Positions 1-9,720 of a stretch of 64,000 nt of DNA are shown in pieces. The notes under the pieces were generated by a model. It was not told the DNA's origin, made no database searches, and saw only the letters and a list, made by a program, of their open reading frames with translations. Made by a program: the position numbers and the translations under genes. Every line of letters begins with the position of its first letter. Positions within the stretch are counted from its first letter, which is position 1. The stretch is from Rostratula benghalensis (taxonomy: Eukaryota; Chordata; Aves; Charadriiformes; Rostratulidae), in assembly GCA_013399305.1 (NCBI GenBank), contig VXAI01000181.1, positions 891,750 through 955,749 on the forward strand, read 5' to 3'.

Positions 1-267
1 TTTTTAAAAAAAATGCCGGTTTGGGAGCGGCTGTTAGCGAGACAGGCGGTGAAGTTTTGGGGGGTTCCGTCCGCGCCGAGGTGCGGAGCGGCCGCAGCCC
101 CGCTCCGCTCCCCTCCTCCGCGCCCGCGGAGAGCCGCGGCGAACGCCTTGTAAATCCCGGCTGCCCTCCCGGCTCTGCAGCCGAGCCTCGGCCGCTCCGC
201 GCAGCCCCGCGCAGCCCCGCGGAGCCCCCGGAGGAGCCCCCACGGGAGCGGGGGGCTGCGACCACGG

Positions 268-303
268 CAGCTGCTGGCTTATTTTTAGAGCATTTCCATT
301 CCT
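268..303. promoter_or_regulatory. E-box / MEF2 / M-CAT cluster inside the CpG island
   Basis: Three textbook striated-muscle sites fall within 36 bases: CAGCTG (E-box, 268-273), TTATTTTTAG (MEF2 consensus YTAWWWWTAR, 279-288) and CATTCCT (TEAD/M-CAT, 297-303). Combinations of these three are known from muscle enhancers. They sit in the AT-rich break of the CpG island. The sites are visible in the sequence; muscle activity is inference only. Confidence 0.3.
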
Positions 304-390
304 CCGGTTAATTTTAGATCGATTCATTATTTAGCCCCAGTTCGCCTTTAGGGAAACCCAAGCTGGGGGCGGCCGGCGCTCCGCGGCCGC

Positions 391-400
391 GGGACTTTCC
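391..400 (+). promoter_or_regulatory. NF-kB consensus site
   Basis: GGGACTTTCC is the classical kappa-B decamer (GGGRNWYYCC). It lies in the CpG island between two GC-rich blocks. An exact match to this decamer is expected well under once in a window of this size. Function is not shown. Confidence 0.35.
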
Positions 401-1171
401 CCCGTGGGGGCTGCGCGGCCGCGCAAGGGAGGGCGAATTCGAGACACATCCACCCCCCCCCTCGGGACTGCCGTAAGGGGCGAGGGACGGGCGCTGGCCA
501 TTTGCCTCCCTCTCTGCCTTGCCCTCCCCTGGGAGCTGAACTGGGCGGTGGAGGGATGCTGGTGGCGGGGGACCCGGCGGTACTGGCTCTGGGGACAGCC
601 CTGGAGGGGACCCGGGCAGGAACACCCTGGGGACCCGGCAAAACCAGGCAGCGGTGCTCAGGTGTCCCCATAACACAGCCTCTGGGGATTCACAACATAA
701 ACCCCCAAATTGTCTGAATTTCACCCAGTACAGCTTGGAGATTCGGGTGCTTTGCAAAGCAGGGAGAGAGCACAATGAATCCAATAAGCTAAAATACAGA
801 ATTATTTTTGGGCAAATGGGGCTGTGTGAGCTGAGGAACCCTGCTGCCTTTTGTGCACGGCAAAGTTAGCTGAGATCTGATAGGGAGAAACAAAACCAAA
901 CCCAAAACCAGTTGGCAATTCTTCAATCAAAAAACATTTATTCTTTAATTTTTCACTTTGCAAATCCCCACTCAAAGCAAAGAGACAGGTGTCCCCAGTT
1001 TGTGCCCGCAAGCACCCCACCCCTGCTGTGTGGTGTCCTGGAAGGGCCCTGCTCTAGTCCCTGTCCCTCTTCAACAAAATGACTAAAACTCATCTCCTAA
1101 ACACCCTGTGGAATCCCTGTCCCTGCAGGAGGCATAATAAATACACAGGAACAACATGCAGAGGGAATTTT

Positions 1172-1196
1172 AAAAAAAAAAAAAAAAAAAAAAAAA
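1172..1196. repeat. Poly(A) homopolymer, 25 bases
   Basis: An uninterrupted run of 25 A follows TTTT. Avian CR1 elements do not end in poly(A), so this is not a CR1 tail. No retrogene body or target-site duplication is recognisable on either side. It is most simply a homopolymer tract. Confidence 0.9.
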
Positions 1197-1261
1197 GCAG
1201 CAAAGAAACCCACCCAACCCAATCCAAAACCATTTAAATTTCCTTTATTTGACTTTACGGA

Positions 1262-1284
1262 GGGAAGGGGTGGGTGGGAAAGGG
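1262..1284 (+). other. G-quadruplex motif
   Basis: Four G-runs with very short loops lie at 1262-1264, 1267-1270, 1272-1274 and 1276-1278 (loops AA, T, T). A fifth GGG sits at 1282-1284. This fits the canonical G3+N1-7 pattern with the loop lengths associated with the most stable parallel quadruplexes. It lies about 650 bp to the right of the CpG island. Confidence 0.65.
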
Positions 1285-2174
1285 TGACCCTGGCCCAGCT
1301 CTGGGGGTGGGAGCCCCTGGCCCGCAGCGGTGGTGCCGGGATGTGATGTCCTCATGGATGCTCCAGGGAATGGCTGGTCAGGGAAGGGATGTGCTCAGGC
1401 CATTGCTGCTCCTTCAAAATCCAGGGATGTCTGGGAGGAGAGATGGGAGGGAAGATACATTTTATATGAAGATGCCTTTATTTGTCGGAGGAAGAGGAGT
1501 AAATCAACCTGACAGAATATGTTTCCCTTCGTCTATGCATGGCCCAAAGTGAGGGAGGAAACAGTGCCGATTTGGTGGCAAACAACGTGGGGCCATGCCT
1601 CAAAAAGAGGGGATGTCACCCAAAATGGAAGGGGCACAACTCAAAATACGGGGGCACGGAGAGGCAGCGGTGGAAGCCCATTGCAAACCGCTGCCCGTGT
1701 GTGCTCTCACACTGACTTTGCAGGTAGGGAGGAGGTGGGAGGAAGGCAAAGCAGTTTTGGTTTTGTTTTTGTTTTTTTTTCCTCAGTTGTTCCCCCTGCC
1801 CATGAGACACAACCGGCTGAGAAGAAGCAAAGAGGATTTCCAGGGATGCCAGGAAATCCCTTTGCCCAAAGCAGCGTCGCTGGGAGCCCTCCGTGGCCTG
1901 GCCCAAACCTCTCTCCCAGCGCGAAGCCAAGGCGTTCCTTAACCCAGAGACTCTCCCCAGAGACTTCTGGCATCTTCACCAGCACCCAGGGAACACCAGG
2001 AGCCCACTCAGGGTTTATTTTTATTCATCAGGGCAACCAGGACACGGGCAGGAGCCAGCTCCCCCTCCACGTGCTCTCACGCTTCCCAGGGTTTCGTTTG
2101 TTTGTTTTTTTCCAGGATAGTTTTGGAAGCCGCTCCTCTGGCTCGCGTATAACACCCCGGATTCCCTTTATTAA

Positions 2175-2480
2175 GCACAGAAAGACAAGCGGTGAGTTAT
2201 GGCTGTTGTTAATAAAATTACTCTGCTAATATTTTTCCCCAACACATGGAATATTATTGATAAATACCAGATGAACACCCACCCACCCCCCCCGCCGTGA
2301 CGCCGGCGGCCGGCACAGGGCCTATGCATCACCGCAGCTCCATGTACACCAGCCAAATGGTGCCTTGGTGGGGCGTAAGTGGTGCACAGGCCTTTTATGG
2401 GCCTTCTGCAGAACGGTGAATTTTACCCAAAATGCAGGTTAAAACCCATGCTAGGTATTAATGTAATCAGGTCCATAATC
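2175..2480. promoter_or_regulatory. Candidate conserved non-coding element
   Basis: A repeat-free block with homeodomain-type words (aataaaattact, ctaatattt) lies beside a short CpG-retaining core at about 2288-2335 (CCGCCGTGACGCCGGCGG region). CpG retention in otherwise AT-rich, non-repetitive DNA is typical of elements under constraint. No open frame of note is present. The call rests on texture only. Confidence 0.25.
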
Positions 2481-2560
2481 TCTCTGTCAAAAACTCCCCA
2501 AGCACCTCTTCACCTCCTTTTTCTGGAGAGCACTGGAACGTGTTTTAGAGGACTCTCTGC

Positions 2561-2606
2561 TTTTTTTCTTCTTCTTCTTCTTATTTTTTTTTTCTTTTTT
2601 TTCCCC
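2561..2606 (+). repeat. Polypyrimidine (TTC/T) tract
   Basis: An almost pure T/C stretch with four to five TTC units followed by T runs. It is low complexity. A homopyrimidine mirror of this kind can form triplex DNA, but the sequence alone does not show a role. Confidence 0.85.
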
Positions 2607-2811
2607 ATAAAGAAAATATGCATTTCTAAACCCCTCCAAGGTCTGGCTTAGTGGCAGAGGAAGGGGTGTCACTGAAGGGCTGTCCTGATTTGCCACAGGT
2701 CTGTCCTCTACTTTCTGAATATGGAATTGAGTTATCACAATTTTGCTATGAAAAGAGGGTGCCCTCCACAAACTTCTTGGAAACAGGACCAACAGCTTCA
2801 GGAAGAAAAAA

Positions 2812-2877
2812 GTTGGTTTGTTTTAGGTTGGTTTTGGTTTGGTTTTGGTTGTTTTTATTTTGTTTTGTTTTGTTTTT
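2812..2877 (+). repeat. GT-rich low-complexity tract
   Basis: GGTTTT/GGTTTG units recur and then decay into TTTTG repeats. This is not the vertebrate telomere unit TTAGGG and has no regular period. It is a low-complexity tract. Confidence 0.8.
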
Positions 2878-4576
2878 CCAAAATCCATTTTTTTTGGCCA
2901 AAAGATATTATTTTTTTCCTATTCTGGGGGGCAGCATGCATCATTTCCAGCAGAGCTGCTTCATGCCATTCCTCACAGAGCTTCTTTGTCAGTTAGGGTA
3001 CTTCTGTGAATTCAATTTAGATCCTTCACCTTATTAGAGGAACCTTTATTAAACCTTTTATTAAAGGGTTTTAATGCCTTCCAAGGCATGTTGTAAAAAT
3101 CCCACTGATTTCAGAAGCTCCTTTGAGGGACCACAGGCAGCGCAGAGCCCGGATGAGCATTTCCAGCCCTTGTGTGATGGATGACAGCACACGTTGGGAA
3201 CTCAGCTCAGGCCTTGGATGGGATGGATAAAGCCAGGGAGGGTTTAAATTTTGATGAAAATCATTAAAGGGTGGTATTTCCAATTGAAAAGGGAGGATGT
3301 GAAGAACCAGTGTTTATTCCTTAAACCACAAAAATATTTGTTTCTTTGGTTAGTTGTTTTTGGTTTGTGGTTTTTTTTTTTTTTTTTAATTTCCTGCTTT
3401 TGCCCAAGTAAGAAAGGTTTCCAAGAGGAATTCCAGCTGAGGAGGTGATGAAACAGTGTATTGAGCTTGTCAGGCGGTATTTACAGTCTGTAAATAAAGC
3501 TTATTTAGGGGCTCTTGTTAAAATATTAAATGATGGAGGAGTTCAACAGGCATGTTTAAATGGATTCTAAGCAACTGGGCAGAGAGAAAATATGTCTGTG
3601 GGACCGTGAAACATTTATCTGTCCAGAAGGAGAGGGGAAAAAAAAAGCTAGGCATGATCTATCATAAGGGAGGAAATCTGAACCTCGGCATTTGCCAAAA
3701 TGTCTTAATTGCTTTGTAAACTCATCTAAATAAATAAAATGTGGAAGGCTGTCGCAGCTCTCTGCTACGTGGTCTGTGTGGCAGGGGATAAAAAACCTAA
3801 TCCTGCCCAGGGCTGGGCTCCCTCCTGTCTTGGGGCTGCTTGGAGGGTTTATGGAAGAATGTGAGGGCGCATGGGGAGGTTTCACAGCTCTGGGCTTGGA
3901 GGTGGTCATGGGGATGTCTAGGGGTTGCTGTCCCACTGGCCAGGTAGGACTGTTCCCCTGTACCAACCCCTGCTCCACCAGGAGCCACTCGGGCAGTATT
4001 TGGCTCTGCTGCAAACTCTCACAGCCATTGCGGCTCCTCTTTACTCAGTTTTTTTTACTGCTGCTTTAAAGATTTACTGGTGAAAAGGGCTCTGTGCAAT
4101 ACTTGTACATCACTTACTTTGAGGACTCACACAACACAGGTACAAGAGGGGTCCTTCTGTTTCCTTGGGTTTATTTAAAACTTTCCAATTTGTGGGTCTT
4201 TTCTCCACTTCCCTTAGGAAAATATTCCACCGCCTACAAAACACTTCTCCTTGTCATTGGTCTACATAGGCCATTTATTAATTTTACCTCATTACTGCTT
4301 GTTACACCTCTTACCACCAATGCAGAGTTAATGTTCATTCATAATAAGATGACATTTGTGCTGACACAAAGCTTTCAGGCCAGTGATCTCAAAACAGAAA
4401 ATGGAAATGAATGAATTTAACTTGTGTAACTCATTTCACTACAGGAAAGCGTTATTGTTACCCAGTGCTGCAAGGGAAGATACTGGGGTTCACAGGGAGC
4501 AACCCCAGTTAGTGTCCAACACTCAGGTCTGTCCTCAAGGGATTGAACCCTTGTCCTTCAGCAGGTTCTGCGAAGT

Positions 4577-4725
4577 CCTCCTCATCCTCATCCTCATCCT
4601 CATCCTCATCCTCATCCTCATCCTCATCCTCATCCTCATCCTCATCCTCATNTCCTCATCCTCATCCTCATCCTCATCCTCATCCTCATCCTCATCCTCA
4701 TCCTCATCCTCATCCTCATCCTCAT
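4577..4725 (+). repeat. (TCCTCA)n hexamer microsatellite with one ambiguous base
   Basis: About 24 copies of a six-base unit, nearly perfect on both sides of a single N at 4652. The repeat phase is offset at the N (an extra T plus N), so the N probably stands for unresolved sequence and the true array length is unknown. The array could be translated as Glu-Asp, Met-Arg or Pro-His repeats depending on frame, but no coding gene surrounds it. A CR1 3' tail starts immediately after it. Confidence 0.95.
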
Positions 4726-4778
4726 GATAGTTGGACTCAGTGATCTTAAAGGTCTCTTCCAACCTAGATGATTCTATG
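4726..4778 (+). mobile_element. CR1 LINE, 3' terminal fragment
   Basis: The stretch reads like the last 50 bases of avian CR1: TTGGACTnnnTGATCTTAAAGGTCTCTTCCAACC, ending in GATGATTCTATG. Only the 3' end is present, the usual result of 5' truncation. The bases where the CR1 body should be are the hexamer array, so the microsatellite either expanded in the element or replaced upstream sequence. Confidence 0.75.
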
Positions 4779-5480
4779 TGAACCCTGGCTTTTATCCTCT
4801 GCCTTGCTCCAAATAAGAGGGGAGGTGGCTTCCATCCCCAAAATCAGAATGACAAAGGACTTGCTGGATTCATTTCCAATAAGCTCTTATTTGGTTCTTT
4901 GTGGCTCTGGGGTTGGAAGTTACTGACTGGTGGCCAAGAGCAGGCTCTGCCCTCTTCAGCCTTTCCCTGAACTGCCCAGAAATCAGAAATGGCTGCAGTT
5001 TTTCAAAGGTAAATACAGTCATTGGGTCCCTATGCCCTTTGGGACCTGTCTCTCTGTATGTGTATCTATAGCCCAGGAACTGGTATTTAAACTAATTGCA
5101 CTTTTCTTGGGACTGGGTTAGGACTCACAAAATGTCAGGTCAGATCCTGGTGTGGTTTCAGGACAGGGTAAAGCTTGCCTGGGGTCAGCAGGCGAGGAGG
5201 TGGCTCCTCTCTTAGGCATTCGGTTTGTTACTGGAGTAGGAGTGACTTCCATCTACATCTACAGCCTGGTTAAATCCATCAGGGTCTTCCTCTAAGCAAA
5301 GGGATGAACTTCCCAAATGTTATTCCAGCCCTATAATCTGCATTTCCAGAATTAAGTGGCACAGCATTGAAGCCAGGTAAATTAATGGGACTTACATACG
5401 TGCTTCAAGCTACCTGTATTCTGAAGCTGAATTGGAGATTCATTTTCCAGATAAGTCTTGCTAAAATCTGTAAGGTAAAT
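4779..5480. other. Unique non-coding DNA
   Basis: I see no gene, repeat or motif cluster that I can support here. Open frames are shorter than 65 codons. Confidence 0.5.
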
Positions 5481-6340
5481 TTTCATCTTCATAGATGTGA
5501 AGTATGACAGTTCTTCCTTCCTTGCTTTCTCCTGATAGATTTTACCATTTTATATTCATTTCTTAGTCAACCTCGACCCGGAGCAATGGTCATTCCTGTA
5601 TTGAAGGCGCAGACAACGCAGCTCCCGGGTAATGTCAGCGGTGCTGGGAGGGTCCCACAGGGCTGGTTTGAGTTAAGGCACAAGAGATGATGCCCGGAGG
5701 AGGCTCGTGGCTCAGACTTTGCCACACTATCCTGCCCGCTTGGCTCCTGTTAACCACTAACTAATGGCTCAGTCCTGCATCCCTTAAGTGGACAAAAAAG
5801 GACATTTGCTCAGAAAGATGGGCCAAATCCTGACCAACTTTACTCGTGTGGTTGCTTCCATTACAGTAATTATTGGCATGAATAAGAGGGTATGGATTGG
5901 TAAGGATTTTTCGGGCTGTCATTCTGGGAAGAACATATGTCTAGCATAGCTTTAGCTACCATGTCCTGCATGTTTTACATGTTTCTTATGTGTGTGAAAT
6001 GTAATATACTTATATGTTTTGGAGTCGTGTATTTAGATATGATCTCATATAAGTTTGGCAGATAAATATGTTCATATCATATAGCACTGACATACTTATT
6101 TTCACTTAGGACTGCTTGTATTCAAGGACTTCTTTCTGTGCTTGGTGGAGTCAGCAAAAGCCTTCGTGTTGGCTTAGCTGGAACATAATTAGATCCAAAT
6201 TTTCCCTTCAAATTGCAGCCATCTGTTTGAAAGAAAAACATGCTATGCAACGTAAACATGATGTTTAAGTCCAGTGATGTTAGATATGGATCCGTCCTGT
6301 CAACAGCAAAAAGATTTATGCCTGTCTATAGGAGATTATA
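5481..6340. promoter_or_regulatory. Candidate conserved non-coding block
   Basis: AT-rich and repeat-free. It includes a CpG-retaining patch at 5570-5640 and an NKX2-type site TTAAGTG at 5784-5790. Homeodomain words (TAATTATTGG near 5867-5876, ACATAATTAGATC near 6183-6195) are also present. It lacks long open frames. The texture resembles developmental enhancers in bird gene deserts; this is inference. Confidence 0.3.
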
Positions 6341-6640
6341 TAATACCTCGAAACAGGAACGATGTTTTAGTTTCTATCTGCCCATGACACTTCAGTGGGG
6401 GTCTTAGTCCTTCAAAAGAATGATGTGAAGCAGGCTGGGCTGCAGCTCTTGCCCAGGTGAATGGCAATTCCCTTCACAAACCACTTTGCACACCTTGCAG
6501 GCAGAATATCCTGGAAAGAAACCTCTCCTTAAATTTACTTTTCTCTCACATTACTCAGCCTGAACTCACGAAGCTGAGGAGGAGGAAGAGGCAGAAGGAG
6601 GAATGTCCTGATTCTGAAGAAGATAACGACTGTGAAAATG

Positions 6641-7330
6641 GAGAGATTTAAAAAAAATACGAGAGAAGAAATTAGATAAATGAATGCCAGGTATAGAAGT
6701 CAAACACACAGTGCCCAACGGGAGAGCAGTGCTTTAATGGCATAATTATAACAATATAATAAATAATAACAATAACAATCTTGCTGAAAGGTCTCTGTGC
6801 TCACTGCCCCTTGGTACCTTACTGTGTTGCCGTGGTGCAAGATTTGTTCCCCGTTTCTTCTGCTGAAGTTCATCGATGCAACTTTAAAAACAGGGGGAGT
6901 ATTTTCTGTAATTATTCATTGACCAATCTACGGCAGTAAATGATGCCCTCGCTCCGTGCCCTCCTGCCTAACACGAGTCAGATGAGAGCTTCATATTTGG
7001 TTTAATAAACCGTAATTTCTGACAAAGGTAACTGTCACCTTTTGTTTCATTCGGCGCGTTTATTTTTCAAGCACCAGAGCTGACCTCCGAACTCAATCTG
7101 CACTTGCCTATTGATGCATAAATATCTGTAATATCACAGTAAATTAAATTCAGTTTTAAAGGGTTTCTATTTAACAATCTGTCAGAACTTTCACAGCATT
7201 TGATTTCTAGTTTCCTCTGTCCACTGACAGGTTTATCTCAATATGGCTTGATTAATGAAACCTTTTATTTGGAGTAAGCATACCTATTATTACCATAATC
7301 TCTTAATGCTTGCTTAGGCAACATTGTGCT
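6641..7330. promoter_or_regulatory. Candidate conserved non-coding block
   Basis: Dense in homeodomain words (taattattcattg-like, GATTAATGA, TTTAATAAACC). A CpG cluster (TTCGGCGCGTTT, about 7051-7062) sits in AT-rich surroundings. CACTGACAGG near 7223-7232 contains the MEIS/TGIF core TGACAG. No repeat is recognisable. It is a good candidate for cross-species conservation, not proven here. Confidence 0.35.
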
Positions 7331-7721
7331 CTGACAGCAGGGCTCCAAAAACTTCCAGCCCCTTCACCGCTTGGCGGAGTGAGCAGTGAGATTTGGGGGC
7401 TGGGGAAAGGACAGCACTGTCTGCCCTGCACTTCCAGGGATGCTTGCAAAATTAAGCAGTTTCCTGCTTTAGCGGGTCTGGAAATGTTATTTTCATGGAA
7501 GCTGGTGTTAAAAGACAACTTCTTACAAAGTATTTTTACTTAAGTTTAGCAAACGTGTCTTTAATTTGGGATTAGTCTTATGCTGGGCATGCAGTGGAAC
7601 TAAAGAGAACTGAAGAGGAGTTCTTAAGGAGAACTTAAAAGAAAATTTGTTGAGTTTAGGGAAAAAGTACTATAGCATAGCCTAGAGAATTTTGTATAGA
7701 TTTGGATATCAGAGTCATTGA
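7331..7721. other. Unique non-coding DNA
   Basis: No exon, repeat or motif cluster that I can support. Confidence 0.45.
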
Positions 7722-7990
7722 CTTCTAATCCTTGGTTTTCCTACCATATGGCCCCGGGTAGATCCCTTCAACTCTCTGTGCTGCAGTCAGTCCCATCTTG
7801 CTGGTGGTCACGGGTAACATAGTAAATAGAGTTATACCCAAGTAAGGCAGAGCAAAACTGTGCTGGAGGAGAGAAGAGTCAGGGCAAAACATTCCTATTT
7901 TTCTCTGTTGAGTGGGAATAATGATACTCACAGGAGGGTTTGGAAGTGGAATTACCAACTCCAGCGCGCTTTCAGCACGCGGCGTTGCTG
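7722..7990 (+). mobile_element. MIR-like SINE fossil, split
   Basis: The first half at about 7722-7788 matches the MIR core in order: TTCTAATCC, then a diverged form of 'tgaccttgggcaagtcacttaacctctctgtgc'. The second half at about 7900-7985 matches the MIR 3' part: GTGGGAATAATGATACTCAC, GAGGGTTTG, then GCGCTTTCAGCACG. About 105 bases between them do not match, so the copy has an insertion or a strongly diverged middle. MIR is a tRNA-derived SINE that was active in early amniotes, so this copy is very old. Confidence 0.55.
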
Positions 7991-8820
7991 CTGGCACCGC
8001 CAACTGCTCTGCAGCACTGACTTGGATGAAAGATGAGGTGCTTTGATACCTTTAATAAGACAGAAGCAAGGAAGTAACCAGCAAGTTTCCTGTGAGATCT
8101 TTACACTTAGACACGTGAAGGAGAACTGCACCTTTCCCCGGGCTCCCCAGGGATTATGCTGCTTCCCAGCTCATACAGGTGCTGGGTGAACCTGCAGCCC
8201 CCCAGAGAGCAGTGGGAGCTCCAACACCGACTTTAGCAGGGCCAGGATTCTCTTTCTTGTTCTTGTTTACAACTGGGGTCGGGGCTTTTTTTCCCAAACT
8301 GCTCCTTGCTGAGACTTCTTTGTCTAAGACCTGACTGGCAGACTCTGTCAGGTTCTCCTGAGTCCAGCGCTCCTGGAAATGAAGACTCAGCTTGACCACC
8401 TGAAAAGGGATTGAAAAATCTGTGTGGGCTCTGACAGTGGGGTTATCTCCAGCTTTCCAGGGGCACCCATCGCTTTTAGCTCCCCAACATCTCCAAGAGG
8501 CCTTCTGCTTGAAGCCTACATCCTGCCAGAGTCAGGGACAAAGTAGAGATTCGATTGCTGTGTGTGGGATCACGTGTAGGAGACGTCAGGCGTGATGTGT
8601 CACTCCAAAGAGCCACAAATCCCTTTTTGCACAAAACTGTGAAGAAATTTCCATGTCAGCATTATGTAACCACCAAAGGTGAGAACAATTTTTGAGGTGA
8701 TTTGGGTGCTTGTTTCTACAGAACGAAAGTATTTCAGGAGTTTTATTTCATGAAGACAATAATCGGCATCAGGAAATAGATTATTGGTTTTGTGCTAACA
8801 CCCAGCGAGGCACCGTCACT
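7991..8820. other. Unique non-coding DNA
   Basis: Moderate GC content with CACGTG at 8113-8118. No gene or transposon is recognised. Confidence 0.45.
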
Positions 8821-9720
8821 CCTATATAAATAACTCACAGATGAGGATCATGTTTAGCTATCAGTGGACACAGACAAGGAGCACACACAAAAGCATATGC
8901 AGTACTTTGCACTTTTATACGCCATTGCAGAATATTTTCACAGTATAAAAAGTTACAGAAACTCCTTAGAAGCAAACAGTATATTTTCAATCAATAATTG
9001 CAGTGTGGCTCCATGGCACTGCATACACTGGGTGCTTCTGCACGACCAGGAGCAGTATTTTCAATACACAAATGCTTCTGACTGTCATAAAAGTGTTTAT
9101 TTGCTAGAAAGTGCCGACTTCTGCTCATGCAATCCCCCTTGTAGAATTATTGCAATTCCCCAACACGTTTCAGACTTTTTGGGTTGTTTCGCGCTTTGCT
9201 TTTTAACCTTCAACAACAAATATTGTTGTATCATGAAGACAGCAAATCCAAACAATTACATATGTAGTCCAAAGGCATACACAAGAAAATCAATATTTGA
9301 CATCTTTGCAACTCCCTCTTTGGAGCAGCGCTCAATAGCTCTTATTCATTATACACTTATATCTCTTTCAGATTCGCCTTTGTCACCAGAAACCCATTTT
9401 TTTTTCTCCTTTGACTTCCACATAACTTCTTTGCCCTGTACTTTTACAGATGCCTTCTGGCTATAAATACTAATGAAATCTCTTTGCTTAATTCAATTTT
9501 GCTGGTACACTTACAGTTATGACCTAACTTTCCCACGAGAGAGACTGATTGAACATTCCAATACCTTATGGATGGGAGCAAACACTCCACAGAACTGGAC
9601 TGACAATTTCCATAATTATAGAATTCACAGCCTAATGACCTTAAAAAACAATAAAAAGATCTCTTGTTAATTCCATTTCTGTTACTGACATTCAAGATAT
9701 TTCATTTTTCACAGGACAAC
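8821..9720. promoter_or_regulatory. Candidate conserved block containing a long open frame
   Basis: A repeat-free AT-rich block with a TATATAAA word at 8823-8830 and an E2F-type TTTCGCGC at 9187-9194. An open frame of 200 codons runs at 8864-9466. That frame opens on GTG; the first ATG is at 8897, leaving 189 codons. It is rich in Cys (12), His, Ser and Phe, and matches no domain I recognise. I list the block as probable non-coding conserved sequence. A novel coding exon is possible but unlikely. Confidence 0.3.

Larger units (their letters stand above)
1..620. promoter_or_regulatory. CpG island, truncated by the left edge of the window
   Basis: The first 500-600 bases are GC-rich and dense in CpG, with several GCGGCCGC-like words near 88, 382 and 415. 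The flanking DNA to the right is AT-rich and CpG-poor. In birds such islands normally mark promoters or first exons. A short AT-rich stretch at about 277-345 interrupts the island and carries muscle-type sites. Frames of 90-156 codons cross the island on both strands, but they are proline/arginine/glycine-rich, as any GC-rich frame would be, and show no recognisable domain. I infer that a transcription start lies here or just outside the window; the direction cannot be decided from this sequence. Confidence 0.75.
621..2174. other. Unique non-coding flank of the CpG island
   Basis: Apart from the poly(A) run and G-quadruplex listed separately, I see no gene here. The longest open frame of the whole window (1519-2229, plus strand, 236 codons) crosses this stretch. 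It reads through T-rich low complexity, has no recognisable domain or signal peptide, and its composition drifts along its length. I treat it as chance. An AATAAA-type word near 1136 (inside ataataaata) is not backed by any exon evidence. Confidence 0.5.
2481..4576. other. Unique non-coding DNA with polypyrimidine and GT-rich tracts
   Basis: Contains a T/C tract at 2561-2606 (TTC repeats merging into T runs), a TTGGTTTTGG-type GT-rich tract at 2812-2877, and a T17 run at 3371-3387. The rest looks unique. No exon, promoter or transposon is recognisable. Confidence 0.5.

Noticed and set aside
1172..1196. Poly(A) run as the tail of a retrogene or SINE
   Set aside because: No retrogene body or target-site duplication is visible, and bird CR1 elements lack poly(A) tails.
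1519..2229. Longest open frame, 236 codons on the plus strand
   Set aside because: It crosses T-rich low complexity, changes composition along its length, has no domain I recognise and no promoter or splice context.
2812..2877. TTGGTTTTGG tract as an interstitial telomere repeat
   Set aside because: The unit is not TTAGGG and has no fixed period.
4577..4725. Open frames encoding Glu-Asp, Met-Arg, Pro-His and poly-Ser runs
   Set aside because: These are translations of a hexamer microsatellite, with no surrounding coding sequence.
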